A stretch of 64,000 nucleotides of DNA from Runella sp. CRIBMP (GTDB taxonomy: Bacteria > Bacteroidota > Bacteroidia > Cytophagales > Spirosomataceae): the NCBI RefSeq assembly GCF_009905605.1, contig NZ_JAAAKZ010000001.1, forward strand, positions 1 through 64,000, in the 5' to 3' direction. A program made the position numbers and the translations under genes. The notes under the pieces are model-generated. The model saw nothing but the letters and a program-made list of their open reading frames with translations. It did not search any database and was not told the DNA's origin. Shown piece by piece: positions 17,888 to 27,156 of this stretch (positions within the stretch are counted from its first letter, which is position 1; each line of letters starts with the position of its first letter).

Positions 17888-17924
17888 AAAAAAGGCCCAG
17901 AAACAATATTTCTGGGCCTTTTTT
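17888..17924. terminator. Bidirectional terminator between gldG and parE
   Basis: AAAAAAGGCCCAGAAA (17888-17903) pairs perfectly with TTTCTGGGCCTTTTTT (17909-17924) over 16 bases around a 5-base loop. It has a T run on both strands and lies between convergent genes, so it should stop transcription from both. Confidence 0.92.
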
Positions 17925-17938
17925 AATGTTGAGCGAAT

Positions 17939-19834
17939 TTATGCTACCTCTGCTATTATGGGAGCCTCTTCCAAAATATCTTTTTCTATCCGCAGGTTGT
18001 CAATGATAAATCGCTGACGGTCAGGGGTGTTTTTGCCCATGTAATAACTCAGTAATTTGGGGATGGTAGCTTCTTTGTCCAAAATAACGGGCTCAATACG
18101 CATATTTTCTCCGATAAACCGACCAAATTCATCGGGAGAAATCTCACCCAGGCCTTTAAATCGTGTAATCTCTACTTTTTTGCCACCGCCGAGTTTTTTG
18201 ATGGCTTTCTGCCGCTCCTCATCGCTGTAGCAATAAATCGTTTCTTTATGATTGCGCGGATTGCGTACTCGAAACAAAGGTGTTTGCAAAATATACACGT
18301 GGCCATTACGTACCAAATCGGGGAAAAATTGCAGGAAGAATGTCAACATTAGCAAACGAATGTGCATCCCGTCTACGTCGGCATCGGTGGCAATTACAAT
18401 GCGGTTGTAGCGTAAGTTGTCGAGACCGTCTTCAATGTCGAGGGCGTGTTGGAGTAGGTTAAACTCCTCGTTTTCATACACCACTTTTTTCGTCATTCCG
18501 AAGCAGTTGAGCGGCTTTCCACGCAAGCTGAATACAGCTTGGGTTTGTACGTTTCGTGACTTGGTAATCGAGCCGCTGGCCGAGTCGCCTTCGGTAATAA
18601 AAAGGGTGGTTTCGTAGCGGTCTTCCGATTTGGCATCGGGAAGGTGATTGCGGCAATCCCGGAGCTTTTTGTTGTGTAAATTGGCCTTTTTGGCGCGGTC
18701 GTTAGCCAGTTTTTTAATTCCCGCCAATTCCTTACGTTCCCGCTCCGATTGCTCAATTCGCTTTTTCATGGCTTCCCGTACTGAGGGGTTCATGTGCAGA
18801 AAGTTGTCCAATTTCGCTTTCAGAAAATCATTGACAAACGTACGAATGGTTGGGCTGTTGGAATCAGGAGAAATATTATTAGAGCCCAGTTTGGTTTTGG
18901 TTTGTGATTCGAAGACGGGCTCCTGTACCCGCACACTGACGGCCGCGATGATGGACGCCCGCACATCTTCAACTGCATAATCTTTGTTAAAGTGCTCGCG
19001 GACAGTATCGACCAGCGATTGGCGAAAAGCTGCTAAGTGTGTGCCCCCTTGCGTGGTGTATTGACCATTGACGAAGGAATAATATTCTTCTCCGTATTGG
19101 TTGCCATGCGTAAGAGCAATCTCAATATCATTGCCTCTCAGATGAATGATGGGATACCGAATAGCGTCTTCGTCGGTTTTGTTCCGCAAAAGGTCTAATA
19201 GCCCATTTTGGGAAAAAAACTTTTGCCCGTTAAAATTAATGGTTAGCCCAGCGTTTAAGTAGCAGTAATTCCAAATCAGGTTTTCCAGAAACTGGGGGAT
19301 GTAGTGGTAATTTTTGAAAATGGTATTATCAGGTTCAAAAATCATGTGCGTGCCATTGCGTTGGTTCGTTGCTTCTTCGGTGGATTCGGCCGTTATTTCC
19401 CCCTTGCGAAATTCTACCCACCGGGTTTTCCCCTCCCGAAACGACTGAACTTTGAAATAACTGGAAAGGGCATTTACTGCTTTGGTACCTACGCCGTTAA
19501 GCCCGACCGATTTTTGAAAGGCTCCTGAATCGTATTTGCCCCCAGTATTGATTTTAGAAACACAATCAACTAATTTTCCCAAAGGAATGCCCCGACCATA
19601 ATCACGAACCTCGACGCGGTGGTCCATGATTTTTATTTCTATTGCTTTTCCGTAGCCCATGGTGTGCTCGTCAATGGAGTTGTCGATGATTTCTTTGACC
19701 AGCACGTATATACCATCATCTGCGGCGGAACCATCTCCGAGTTTTCCAATGTACATTCCTGGACGGAGCCGAATATGCTCCTTCCAGTCAAGAGACCTAA
19801 TACTGCTTTCGTCGTACTTTACTTCTTCTGCCAT
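17939..19834 (-). CDS. parE: DNA topoisomerase IV subunit B (ParE)
   Basis: This 631-residue type IIA topoisomerase ATPase subunit decatenates chromosomes together with ParC. The GHKL motifs are [25 protein letters not shown] and [14 protein letters not shown]; the Toprim motif is TEGDSASGS, with the acidic pair in [13 protein letters not shown]. The sequence EGDSASGS (GyrB usually has EGDSAGGS) supports ParE over GyrB. parC is not adjacent. It is transcribed divergently from the polysaccharide locus. Confidence 0.93.
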   Translation of the reverse strand: MAEEVKYDESSIRSLDWKEHIRLRPGMYIGKLGDGSAADDGIYVLVKEIIDNSIDEHTMGYGKAIEIKIMDHRVEVRDYGRGIPLGKLVDCVSKINTGGKYDSGAFQKSVGLNGVGTKAVNALSSYFKVQSFREGKTRWVEFRKGEITAESTEEATNQRNGTHMIFEPDNTIFKNYHYIPQFLENLIWNYCYLNAGLTINFNGQKFFSQNGLLDLLRNKTDEDAIRYPIIHLRGNDIEIALTHGNQYGEEYYSFVNGQYTTQGGTHLAAFRQSLVDTVREHFNKDYAVEDVRASIIAAVSVRVQEPVFESQTKTKLGSNNISPDSNSPTIRTFVNDFLKAKLDNFLHMNPSVREAMKKRIEQSERERKELAGIKKLANDRAKKANLHNKKLRDCRNHLPDAKSEDRYETTLFITEGDSASGSITKSRNVQTQAVFSLRGKPLNCFGMTKKVVYENEEFNLLQHALDIEDGLDNLRYNRIVIATDADVDGMHIRLLMLTFFLQFFPDLVRNGHVYILQTPLFRVRNPRNHKETIYCYSDEERQKAIKKLGGGKKVEITRFKGLGEISPDEFGRFIGENMRIEPVILDKEATIPKLLSYYMGKNTPDRQRFIIDNLRIEKDILEEAPIIAEVA

Positions 19835-20268
19835 TACTTTAATTATAGATTAAGGACGCTCTTCGGAAGCGCTGCGGTTACAAATTACGATTTTAAATGT
19901 ACGAAATACAACGTTTAAAATGTGAAAAACAGTGTTCATAAAATAATTATGGCTAAATATTTGGGAGGTTTAAGGAAGTTTAACTTACTTTGTAAAACAA
20001 AGTTCTTTTTACAGTACATTTCCATTTCTTAATACGTTGATTGTTAATAATCTAAAAAAAGAAAAATACATCAATTACGAAAATGAAAATATCGGAAAAA
20101 TTATACAATAAGCCGCGAAAATGGCCGTAAAAAAGAAAAAAGTTTAAAAAACACAAAAAGTTACGTTACTTTGTCGGCCGGATTCGTTCTTACATATCGA
20201 ACGGCTTAGCGAATACGTTAAGATATTGTTAATCAGAATCTAAGAATTTTGTTTTGAACATAATTTGC
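19835..20268. other. Regulatory intergenic region before the polysaccharide locus
   Basis: These 434 AT-rich bases separate divergent parE and the export-protein gene. They hold a perfect ACTTTG-N5-CAAAGT palindrome at 19987-20003 and a lone ACTTTG half-site near 20167. No protein-coding frame was supported. A long leader before 20269 is likely. Confidence 0.6.
19987..20003. promoter_or_regulatory. ACTTTG-N5-CAAAGT palindrome, copy 1
   Basis: ACTTTG-TAAAA-CAAAGT is a perfect 6-5-6 inverted repeat, 266 bases upstream of the first polysaccharide gene. The same 6-5-6 form occurs twice before the acyltransferase gene at 40677. The left arm resembles a TTTG -7 end, so binding there could control transcription start. 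The regulator is unknown. Confidence 0.5.
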
Positions 20269-22752
20269 ATGAAGAAGTTTTTTGGAAGTTTATCTCTATC
20301 AAGCGCTCGGCGCACCATTTTCAACGTTTGCCTGGTAAGTGTTCTCGCCATTGTGAGCATAAACGCTCAAACTCCCGCAGGGGCAGGCTCAACTTCAAGC
20401 GGTTCGGCAGGGGCGGGAGCTCCCGCAGCAGCACAAGGACAACCTTCGGCAACCAATGCTGGCAATACCCCGACCGCTGCTCAACAAAGTGCAATCAACA
20501 ATGCGATGTCTAAAAAGGCAGAGCAGGCTAAAGACCCGAACGCTCCCGTGAATCCGACGGAAACAAAAACAAAAGCGGATACGGTAGCATTAGATCCAGA
20601 AGAAGCGTATCGGCAGGCACAATTGGTTAAATTGCGCCGTAAAATATTTGGTACGCAGCTTTTTAACAATCCTAAAGTAGATTTTGCTCCTTCTGAAAAC
20701 ATTGCAACCCCTCGTGATTATACCATTGGGCCAGGTGATGAGCTGACCGCCTATATTTATGGGTACTCTCAATCACAAATTGAAATGGTAGTAAACTCAG
20801 ATGGATTTGCGTTTATCAAACCCGTCGGAACGGTTCAGTTGAGTGGCCGTACTATTGAACAAGCTCAGAAAGAGTTGATTACTCGATTGGCCCCTTACTA
20901 CAACAATTTGGGTACTCCTGGCAATACCAGTGCAAGTACATATCTTCAAATTCGTTTAAGCAGAATCCGGACCATTCGGGTAACTGTTTTGGGCGAGGTA
21001 GCTACGCCAGGAACGTACAATGTATCTTCTTTGTCATCGGCACTTAATGCCCTTTATTTGACTGGTGGCCCTAATGAACTTGGTTCGTTTCGTCAGATTC
21101 AAGTGGTTCGTAGAAATAAGACCATTGCCACCCTTGATTTGTACGAATTATTAATGAACGGCACATTAAACAGCGACATTCGCCTTCAGGACAATGACGT
21201 TATTCAGGTGGGTGTTTATACCAAACGCGTTGAAATAAAAGGGAATGTAAAACGCCCTGGTATTTATGAATTGCTTCCGACCGAAACCATTAGTAAGGTG
21301 CTGGAATATGCTGGTGGATTTTCCGACAATGCCTATACGGATCGCTTAAAAGTGTTGGGACTAACCACCAAAGAGCGCAAAATAATTGATGTAAAAATCA
21401 GCGAATTTGACAAGTATATTCCCAAGAACGGCGATGAAATAAGCGCAGAGATGCTGCTTGCTCGTTTTGAAAATATGGTTGTGATCAACGGTGCGGTTTT
21501 TCGTCCAGGTCAGTACTCATTGGATCAAAACAAATCGTTGCTTGAATTAATTAAAAGCGCCGAAGGCCTAACAGGAGAGGCATTTACGGGACGGGTTAAT
21601 ATTATTCGTACCAGAGATGACCTATCGGTAGAGAATATTTCTATCAATTTAGCCGATATGATTAACGGCAAAACCGATGACTTGCTGCTAAGACGGGAAG
21701 ACCAAGTGATTATTCCTTCCAAATTTGAATTACGGGAAGCGGCTTTTATCAACATTAGAGGAGAAGTAAATCAAGGCCCAGCCGTAGGTTTGCCTTACAC
21801 CGCAAATTTAACTTTAGAAGACGCCATCATCAGAGCGGGCGGGTTTAAAGAATCAGCGGCAAATTCGCAGGTAGAGGTTGTGCGTCGCCGTCGGGATGTG
21901 AATGTACAATCTGCTTCAGCACAAATTGCAGATATTTTCACCTTCGATGTAAACCGGGATTTGACGATTGACGGAAACGACAGTCGCTTTATGCTCGAGC
22001 CCTATGACGAGATTTTGGTAAGAGCTGCTTCTAACTACCAACCCCAAACTTTTGTTACGGTTCAGGGCGAAGTGGTAAATCCTGGACTGCACGGTATCAA
22101 GAGTAAAGACGAGAAATTGTCGGATTTGCTCGTGCGGGCTGGTGGCTTAACCGCTCAGGCGTATGTGAACGGAGCTACGCTGTTACGGAAAGTAACCCTG
22201 ACAGATGAAGAATTAGAACAACGCAATAAGGCCGTGGCGGAGATTTCGGATGATGCAAAGAAAGGCCAATTTGTAGGGGGCGAAATTGATAAAAATAAGG
22301 AAGAAGCCATTGGAATTGATTTGAGACGAATTTTGCAAAACCCTGGTGGGAGAGAAGACATTATTTTACAAGACGGTGATATAATAGACATTCCAAAGCG
22401 ACTAGAAACGGTGCGCTTACAGGGTGAGTTATTATTTCCTACCACCGTTAAGTTTCGTAGTGGTAGTTCATTTATGGACTATATATCGCAGGGAGGAGGG
22501 TTTACACGTACTTCCTTAAAAAGAAAGTCATACGTGATTTACCCGAATGGCTCTGTTGACAGAACGCGTAAATTCCTTTTCTTTAATATTTACCCTAAAG
22601 TTGAACCAGGCTCAGAGATACACGTTCCACAAAGAACTCAGTCTGATTTGGTTGAAGCGCAACGTGCTATTCAATCGGTTATTGGTATATCTTCAACATT
22701 AATGACCTTAATTACGACCGTAATAGCTTTTAGATTTTTGGGGAATCAATAA
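20269..22752 (+). CDS. Outer-membrane polysaccharide export protein (OPX) with six SLBB domains
   Basis: The ATG at 20269 (MKKFFGSLSL) starts a signal peptide ending near SINAQ; 827 residues. An Ala/Gly/Gln-rich linker is followed by the Poly_export domain (YTIGPGDELTAYIYG, VNSDGFAFIKPVGTVQLSG). Then come six SLBB-like units marked by VLGEVATPGTY, IKGNVKRPGIY, INGAVFRPGQY, IRGEVNQGPAVG, VQGEVVNPGLHG and LQGELLFPTTV. A hydrophobic C-terminal helix follows (STLMTLITTVIAFRFLG). It forms the outer-membrane or periplasmic export channel of the Wza/KpsD class. It is longer than Wza and has many SLBB domains, as is usual in Bacteroidota. It opens the polysaccharide locus. Confidence 0.92.
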   Translation: MKKFFGSLSLSSARRTIFNVCLVSVLAIVSINAQTPAGAGSTSSGSAGAGAPAAAQGQPSATNAGNTPTAAQQSAINNAMSKKAEQAKDPNAPVNPTETKTKADTVALDPEEAYRQAQLVKLRRKIFGTQLFNNPKVDFAPSENIATPRDYTIGPGDELTAYIYGYSQSQIEMVVNSDGFAFIKPVGTVQLSGRTIEQAQKELITRLAPYYNNLGTPGNTSASTYLQIRLSRIRTIRVTVLGEVATPGTYNVSSLSSALNALYLTGGPNELGSFRQIQVVRRNKTIATLDLYELLMNGTLNSDIRLQDNDVIQVGVYTKRVEIKGNVKRPGIYELLPTETISKVLEYAGGFSDNAYTDRLKVLGLTTKERKIIDVKISEFDKYIPKNGDEISAEMLLARFENMVVINGAVFRPGQYSLDQNKSLLELIKSAEGLTGEAFTGRVNIIRTRDDLSVENISINLADMINGKTDDLLLRREDQVIIPSKFELREAAFINIRGEVNQGPAVGLPYTANLTLEDAIIRAGGFKESAANSQVEVVRRRRDVNVQSASAQIADIFTFDVNRDLTIDGNDSRFMLEPYDEILVRAASNYQPQTFVTVQGEVVNPGLHGIKSKDEKLSDLLVRAGGLTAQAYVNGATLLRKVTLTDEELEQRNKAVAEISDDAKKGQFVGGEIDKNKEEAIGIDLRRILQNPGGREDIILQDGDIIDIPKRLETVRLQGELLFPTTVKFRSGSSFMDYISQGGGFTRTSLKRKSYVIYPNGSVDRTRKFLFFNIYPKVEPGSEIHVPQRTQSDLVEAQRAIQSVIGISSTLMTLITTVIAFRFLGNQ

Positions 22753-22795
22753 ATAAGATGTAAAAAAATAGAAGCTATTCAGGTTTAAAAGCATC

Positions 22796-23875
22796 ATGGA
22801 ACAACAACAAGAACAAGTAACACTTAGTCCGAAACTTATATTTCAGAAAATAATTCAGGCCAAAGATTTAATTCTGAAAAACTGGTGGCTTATCCTGATT
22901 TTGGTCGGAGTTGGTACCGCAATAGGTTATTACGTCGATTCGGAGAAAAACAAAAGAGTACAATACGTTTCCGAAATCATCTTTAACGTAACTGGAGCTG
23001 GTGCAACCCAAGATTTAGGAGGCTTAGGAAGTTTGCTCGGTGGCATGGGCGGAGGGCGTGGTGACGCAGGCTTGTTTACGGGAGAAAATCTTTTCTATGT
23101 CATCAAAACGCGCCCTGTGTTGGAAAGGGCCTTATTAACCCCCATAACACTGAGTAACGGTAAAAAAGAGCTCTTTGTCAATTATTATCTTGACTCTACT
23201 TTTATCCGTCAAGATGATTGGGGTGATTTCTTGAAAGAGTGGTTGCCTGTACGTATTGAGCACACCAAGCGCGACTCAATGTCGAGGCTAGAAAGACAAG
23301 TATTTGATGGTGTACTGCACAAAATTCGGGATCGTGAAATCACCATTGGGCAGCCTAATATAAAAACAGCATTTTATGAGCTAACCGTTTCTATGGAAAA
23401 TGAGGGTGTATCCAAAGTATTTATCGAACTTTTGCTTTCAACGGTAGAAAGGGTATACCAAGAAACCCAGACCCGGAAATCCCGGGAAATGATGGGAATA
23501 ATGAGAGCTCGGGTAGACTCTTTGGGACGAGTACTCAACCGAACCGAAAGCCAACTTGCCAAAACGACCGCTATCAATATAGAAGCCGTGGCTCCTACCG
23601 CTAAAGTAGCCGAGGGAAGACTCACCCGAAGTACTTCTTTTGTTACAGCATTGTATTTGGAAGCTTCTAGAAGCTTGGAGAGTCTCCAAATGTCAATCGT
23701 GAAAGAGTCTCCTTTGTTTACGATTATTGAACCGGTGGTTTTGCCGCTAGAAACAAAGCTTTTTACCCGAGAGAATACTAAATTTGGGGCAATTCTTGGC
23801 TTCATTGTTGCTGTCATTTTTGTATTAGCCAAGCAGACGTACTCGGAGGCACTGAAAGACATGAAGAAAAAGTGA
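22796..23875 (+). CDS. Polysaccharide co-polymerase / chain-length protein (Wzz/KpsE-like)
   Basis: The product has 359 residues, with one membrane helix near the N-terminus (about 31-47, WWLILILVGVGTAIGYYV) and one near the C-terminus (about 328-345, FGAILGFIVAVIFVLA). A periplasmic region with a Gly-rich loop (LGGLGSLLGGMGGGRGDAG) and coiled-coil-like helices lies between them. There is no fused tyrosine-kinase domain. The arrangement with an OPX protein before it and an ABC exporter after it matches the KpsD-KpsE-KpsMT class. It lies 43 bases after the OPX stop. Confidence 0.85.
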   Translation: MEQQQEQVTLSPKLIFQKIIQAKDLILKNWWLILILVGVGTAIGYYVDSEKNKRVQYVSEIIFNVTGAGATQDLGGLGSLLGGMGGGRGDAGLFTGENLFYVIKTRPVLERALLTPITLSNGKKELFVNYYLDSTFIRQDDWGDFLKEWLPVRIEHTKRDSMSRLERQVFDGVLHKIRDREITIGQPNIKTAFYELTVSMENEGVSKVFIELLLSTVERVYQETQTRKSREMMGIMRARVDSLGRVLNRTESQLAKTTAINIEAVAPTAKVAEGRLTRSTSFVTALYLEASRSLESLQMSIVKESPLFTIIEPVVLPLETKLFTRENTKFGAILGFIVAVIFVLAKQTYSEALKDMKKK

Positions 23876-23930
23876 GTTGGTGTTTCCTTATTTTGAAGGT
23901 ACTAACTCTTAATTCGTACAATAACTACAG

Positions 23931-24773
23931 ATGGCATATATAAATGAAGTAGTGATTGAGGCTGGTCACGGCGCCAAAAACTATTGGAAAGATTTGTGGA
24001 AAAACCGAGAATTGCTGTGGATTCTTGCCCGGCGGGATTTGTCGGTTCGGTACAAACAAACCGCTATTGGAGCCGCTTGGGCCGTTTTACGGCCCTTGGC
24101 TACGATGGCGGTAATGGTTTTTGTTTTTGAAATGGTGGGTAAATTTGAGGGAGACGCGGGTGTCCCTTATCCCTTGATGGTACTGGCAGGTATTACGATT
24201 TGGACGTTTTTTGCCAATACATTTACCCAAATCAGCCACAGCATTTTGCTGAACTCCAACTTGGTGACCAAAACGTATTTTCCCCGACTGATTATGCCGT
24301 TAAGTTCGGTTTTGGTTGGGTTTATAGACTTTGCCGTATCGCTGGGTTTATACTTCATCATTGCTCTCTGGAAAAATCACTTACCTGGTTTGGAGATTAT
24401 TTTCCTTCCGTTATTTGTGTTATTGGCCTTATTGACCTCCTTATCATTTGGGCTATTTTTCTCGGTCTTGAATGTTCGCTTCCGCGATATTGCCCAACTC
24501 ATTCCTTTCTTAGTGCAGATTGGGTTCTATGCCTGTCCGATTGCGTACAGTGCGTCTTTAGTGGAAGCCAGCCAAGATGCATGGTGGTACGATTTGTATT
24601 ATCTCAACCCGATGGTGAGTATCATCAACGGATTTAAGTGGTCGTTGCTAGGAGATGGTTCCTTTTTCAAGGTAAGTAGTTTGTACAGCACGGTGGGAGT
24701 TATATCGGTAATGTTGCTAATTTCCGTTTACTATTTTCGTAAGGAAGAAAATTCATTTGTTGACTACATTTGA
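23931..24773 (+). CDS. wzm: Polysaccharide ABC exporter permease (Wzm/KpsM-type)
   Basis: A 280-residue ABC-2 permease with six predicted membrane helices. Family motifs include LLWILARRDLSVRYKQTAIGA, WAVLRPLATMAVMVFVF, ILLNSNLVTKTYFPRLIMPL and VRFRDIAQLIPFLVQIGFY. It moves a lipid-linked polysaccharide across the inner membrane. It pairs with the ATPase gene 35 bases downstream. Confidence 0.93.
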   Translation: MAYINEVVIEAGHGAKNYWKDLWKNRELLWILARRDLSVRYKQTAIGAAWAVLRPLATMAVMVFVFEMVGKFEGDAGVPYPLMVLAGITIWTFFANTFTQISHSILLNSNLVTKTYFPRLIMPLSSVLVGFIDFAVSLGLYFIIALWKNHLPGLEIIFLPLFVLLALLTSLSFGLFFSVLNVRFRDIAQLIPFLVQIGFYACPIAYSASLVEASQDAWWYDLYYLNPMVSIINGFKWSLLGDGSFFKVSSLYSTVGVISVMLLISVYYFRKEENSFVDYI

Positions 24774-24808
24774 TTACTTTTGAACCTATATAAACTTTGG
24801 GGCGCTCA

Positions 24809-26059
24809 ATGCAGGTAATTGTAGCAGAAGATATAAGCAAAAAATACATCATCGATCACCAAAAAGCGATGCGTAAAAGTTCGACGTTACGCGATACTTT
24901 TTCGGAGAAATTCAAGCATTTTTTTGGTAAAGGTGAACAGGATGAGGTAGAAAAAGAAGAGTTTTGGGCGCTTCGCGATGTGAATTTCACCGTTGAGCAA
25001 GGTGACAGGGTAGGAATTATCGGCCATAATGGCGCGGGTAAATCTACTTTGTTGAAAATCCTCAGTAAAATCACTGAGCCTACGGGCGGAAAAGTAACGA
25101 TAAAAGGACGTGTTGCGAGTTTACTGGAAGTCGGAACAGGTTTTCACCCTGAGTTAACGGGACGGGAAAATATCTTTCTCAATGGCGCTATTCTCGGGAT
25201 GAAACGTCAGGAAATTAAGAGTGCGTTTGAGAGTATTGTGGAGTTTGCAGGAGTTGAGAAATTTTTGGATACTCCCGTAAAACGGTATTCCTCAGGGATG
25301 TATGTACGACTAGGCTTTGCCATTTCGGCTCATCTCAGTCCTGAAATCCTCATAATCGACGAAGTGCTTGCAGTAGGCGATGCTGATTTTCAGAAGAAAT
25401 GTCTCGGCAAAATGCGCGATGTATCTGAAAGCGGCCGGACGATTCTATTCGTAAGTCATAACCTTGCCGCCGTGCAATCTCTTTGCAATCGTGCTTTCTA
25501 TTTTGAGCACGGTCGCCTAAAAATGCAGGGAGATACCACGCACGTCGTCAATAATTACCTTAGCCATGTGGCCAAAACGAACTTGGAGCATTTTTGGGAA
25601 ACCCCCGAGGAAGCCCCCGGTAGCGACGAAGTACGTTTTCGGACGGTCCGTATTGATCCTGAGTATCAGGGAGGTAAACATTATATAGATGTAACAACAC
25701 CGGTCCGGGTTCACATTGAATTTTGGAATATGGCCGAGCGTGCCGATTTAAATTTAAGTCTGCACTTATATGCCTTTACGGGAGAATGTATATTTAATGT
25801 AGGAACTACCTCCCAATCTTTTGAAAAAGGATTGGTGGCTGCTACGCTGGAGATTCCGGGTAACTTCCTGAATGATGGCTCGTACGTGATTTCAATCATG
25901 GTCGTAAAAGATACATCTACTGTATTATTTCAGTTGCCCGATGCACTGGCTTTTGAGGTGGAGGACCACCGAGAGGGTGTTACTTGGTACGGCAAATGGC
26001 CGGGGTATGTGCGTCCTCAATTAAATTTTCAAATTTCTCAGTCAGAAGTACTGGTCTAA
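24809..26059 (+). CDS. wzt: Polysaccharide ABC exporter ATPase with Wzt C-terminal domain
   Basis: The ATG at 24809 is preferred to TTG 24797; 416 residues. The ATPase domain has Walker A GHNGAGKST, signature YSSGMYVRLGFA, Walker B ILIIDEVLAVGD and the switch His in VSHNLAA. From about residue 265 a beta-sandwich domain follows (VRVHIEFWNMAERADLNLSLHLYAF) of the Wzt_C type, which in O-antigen systems binds the finished chain's terminal sugar. The C-terminal domain suggests the polymer is completed in the cytoplasm and recognised before export. Confidence 0.93.
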   Translation: MQVIVAEDISKKYIIDHQKAMRKSSTLRDTFSEKFKHFFGKGEQDEVEKEEFWALRDVNFTVEQGDRVGIIGHNGAGKSTLLKILSKITEPTGGKVTIKGRVASLLEVGTGFHPELTGRENIFLNGAILGMKRQEIKSAFESIVEFAGVEKFLDTPVKRYSSGMYVRLGFAISAHLSPEILIIDEVLAVGDADFQKKCLGKMRDVSESGRTILFVSHNLAAVQSLCNRAFYFEHGRLKMQGDTTHVVNNYLSHVAKTNLEHFWETPEEAPGSDEVRFRTVRIDPEYQGGKHYIDVTTPVRVHIEFWNMAERADLNLSLHLYAFTGECIFNVGTTSQSFEKGLVAATLEIPGNFLNDGSYVISIMVVKDTSTVLFQLPDALAFEVEDHREGVTWYGKWPGYVRPQLNFQISQSEVLV

Positions 26060-26080
26060 ACGGTCGGCTTGCCGAAGCGA

Positions 26081-27154
26081 ATGATTAACGTTACTAAAAC
26101 ATACCTTCCCGATTTTGATCAATATGTTTCTTATTTAAGAAAAATTTGGGACAAGGCCCTGCTTACTAATAATGGGCCTTTGGCGCAGGAATTGGAACAG
26201 GGGCTTAAAGAATACTTGAATGTAGACCATCTGTATTTTTGTGGCAATGGGACTATTGTACTTCAAATGGCGCTCAAACTACTGGATGAGCCAGGAGAGA
26301 TTATTACGACGCCTTTTTCGTACGTTGCAACCACCAATGTGATATTGTGGGAAAACTCCACGCCTGTATTTGTCGATATTGACTCCCAGACCTATTGTCT
26401 CAATCCCGACTTGATTGAAGCTGCCATTACGGAACGCACGCGGGCTATTCTGGCGACTCACGTCTATGGTAATGCCTGTGATGTAGAAGCGATTGAAAAA
26501 ATTGCAAAGAAGCATAACCTCATTGTTATCTATGACGGTGCTCATGCATTCGGGGCTACTTTAAATGGGCGTTCTTTGCTTTCTTACGGCGATTTTTCTA
26601 CGTGTAGCTTCCACGCTACCAAGCTTTTTCATACGGTAGAAGGGGGAGCAATTATTGCAAATGATGCCAAATGGCACGACAAATTACACCTATTGCGTGC
26701 TTTCGGCCATCGAGGTGATGATTATTATTTTGTCGGAATCAACGGTAAAAACTCTGAAGTTCATGCCGCCATGGGGCTTTGCAACCTGCCGCTTGTGCCG
26801 CAGTTGATTGCCGCTCGTAAAGCGGTTTGTGATTTATATACTGAGCTACTCGATTGGAATCACCTTGAAGCCCCTAAATGGGTAGAAGGACTAGGGCGTA
26901 ATTATGCCTATTATCCGGTGGTTTTTGAATCAGAAAGTAAAACGTTGGAAGTGCGTGATTTTCTGGTCAAAAACGCAATTACTCCGCGTCGTTATTTTTA
27001 TCCTTCTCTCAATAAATTGCCCTTTTTGAAGGATGCGGAATCCTGCCCTGTTTCTGAAGATATTTCTTTACGGGTGCTTTGTTTACCTCTGCACGCCGAA
27101 CTGCCCCACGAAGACGTGAGGCGCATTTCGGAATTGATTAACCAAATTTTGTAA
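26081..27154 (+). CDS. DegT/DnrJ/EryC1/StrS family sugar aminotransferase
   Basis: The ATG at 26081 (MINVTKTYLPDFDQY) gives 357 residues. This PLP-dependent fold-type I enzyme has family features NNGPLAQELEQGLKEYL, TTPFSYVATTN, DGAHAFGA and the PLP-lysine segment SFHATKLFHTVEGG. It should transfer an amino group to a nucleotide-linked keto-sugar. The nearby WbqC and NeuD-like genes fit an N-acylated amino-sugar. The keto-sugar synthase is not in the window. Starts 21 bases after the exporter ATPase. Confidence 0.92.
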   Translation: MINVTKTYLPDFDQYVSYLRKIWDKALLTNNGPLAQELEQGLKEYLNVDHLYFCGNGTIVLQMALKLLDEPGEIITTPFSYVATTNVILWENSTPVFVDIDSQTYCLNPDLIEAAITERTRAILATHVYGNACDVEAIEKIAKKHNLIVIYDGAHAFGATLNGRSLLSYGDFSTCSFHATKLFHTVEGGAIIANDAKWHDKLHLLRAFGHRGDDYYFVGINGKNSEVHAAMGLCNLPLVPQLIAARKAVCDLYTELLDWNHLEAPKWVEGLGRNYAYYPVVFESESKTLEVRDFLVKNAITPRRYFYPSLNKLPFLKDAESCPVSEDISLRVLCLPLHAELPHEDVRRISELINQIL

Positions 27155-27156
27155 GT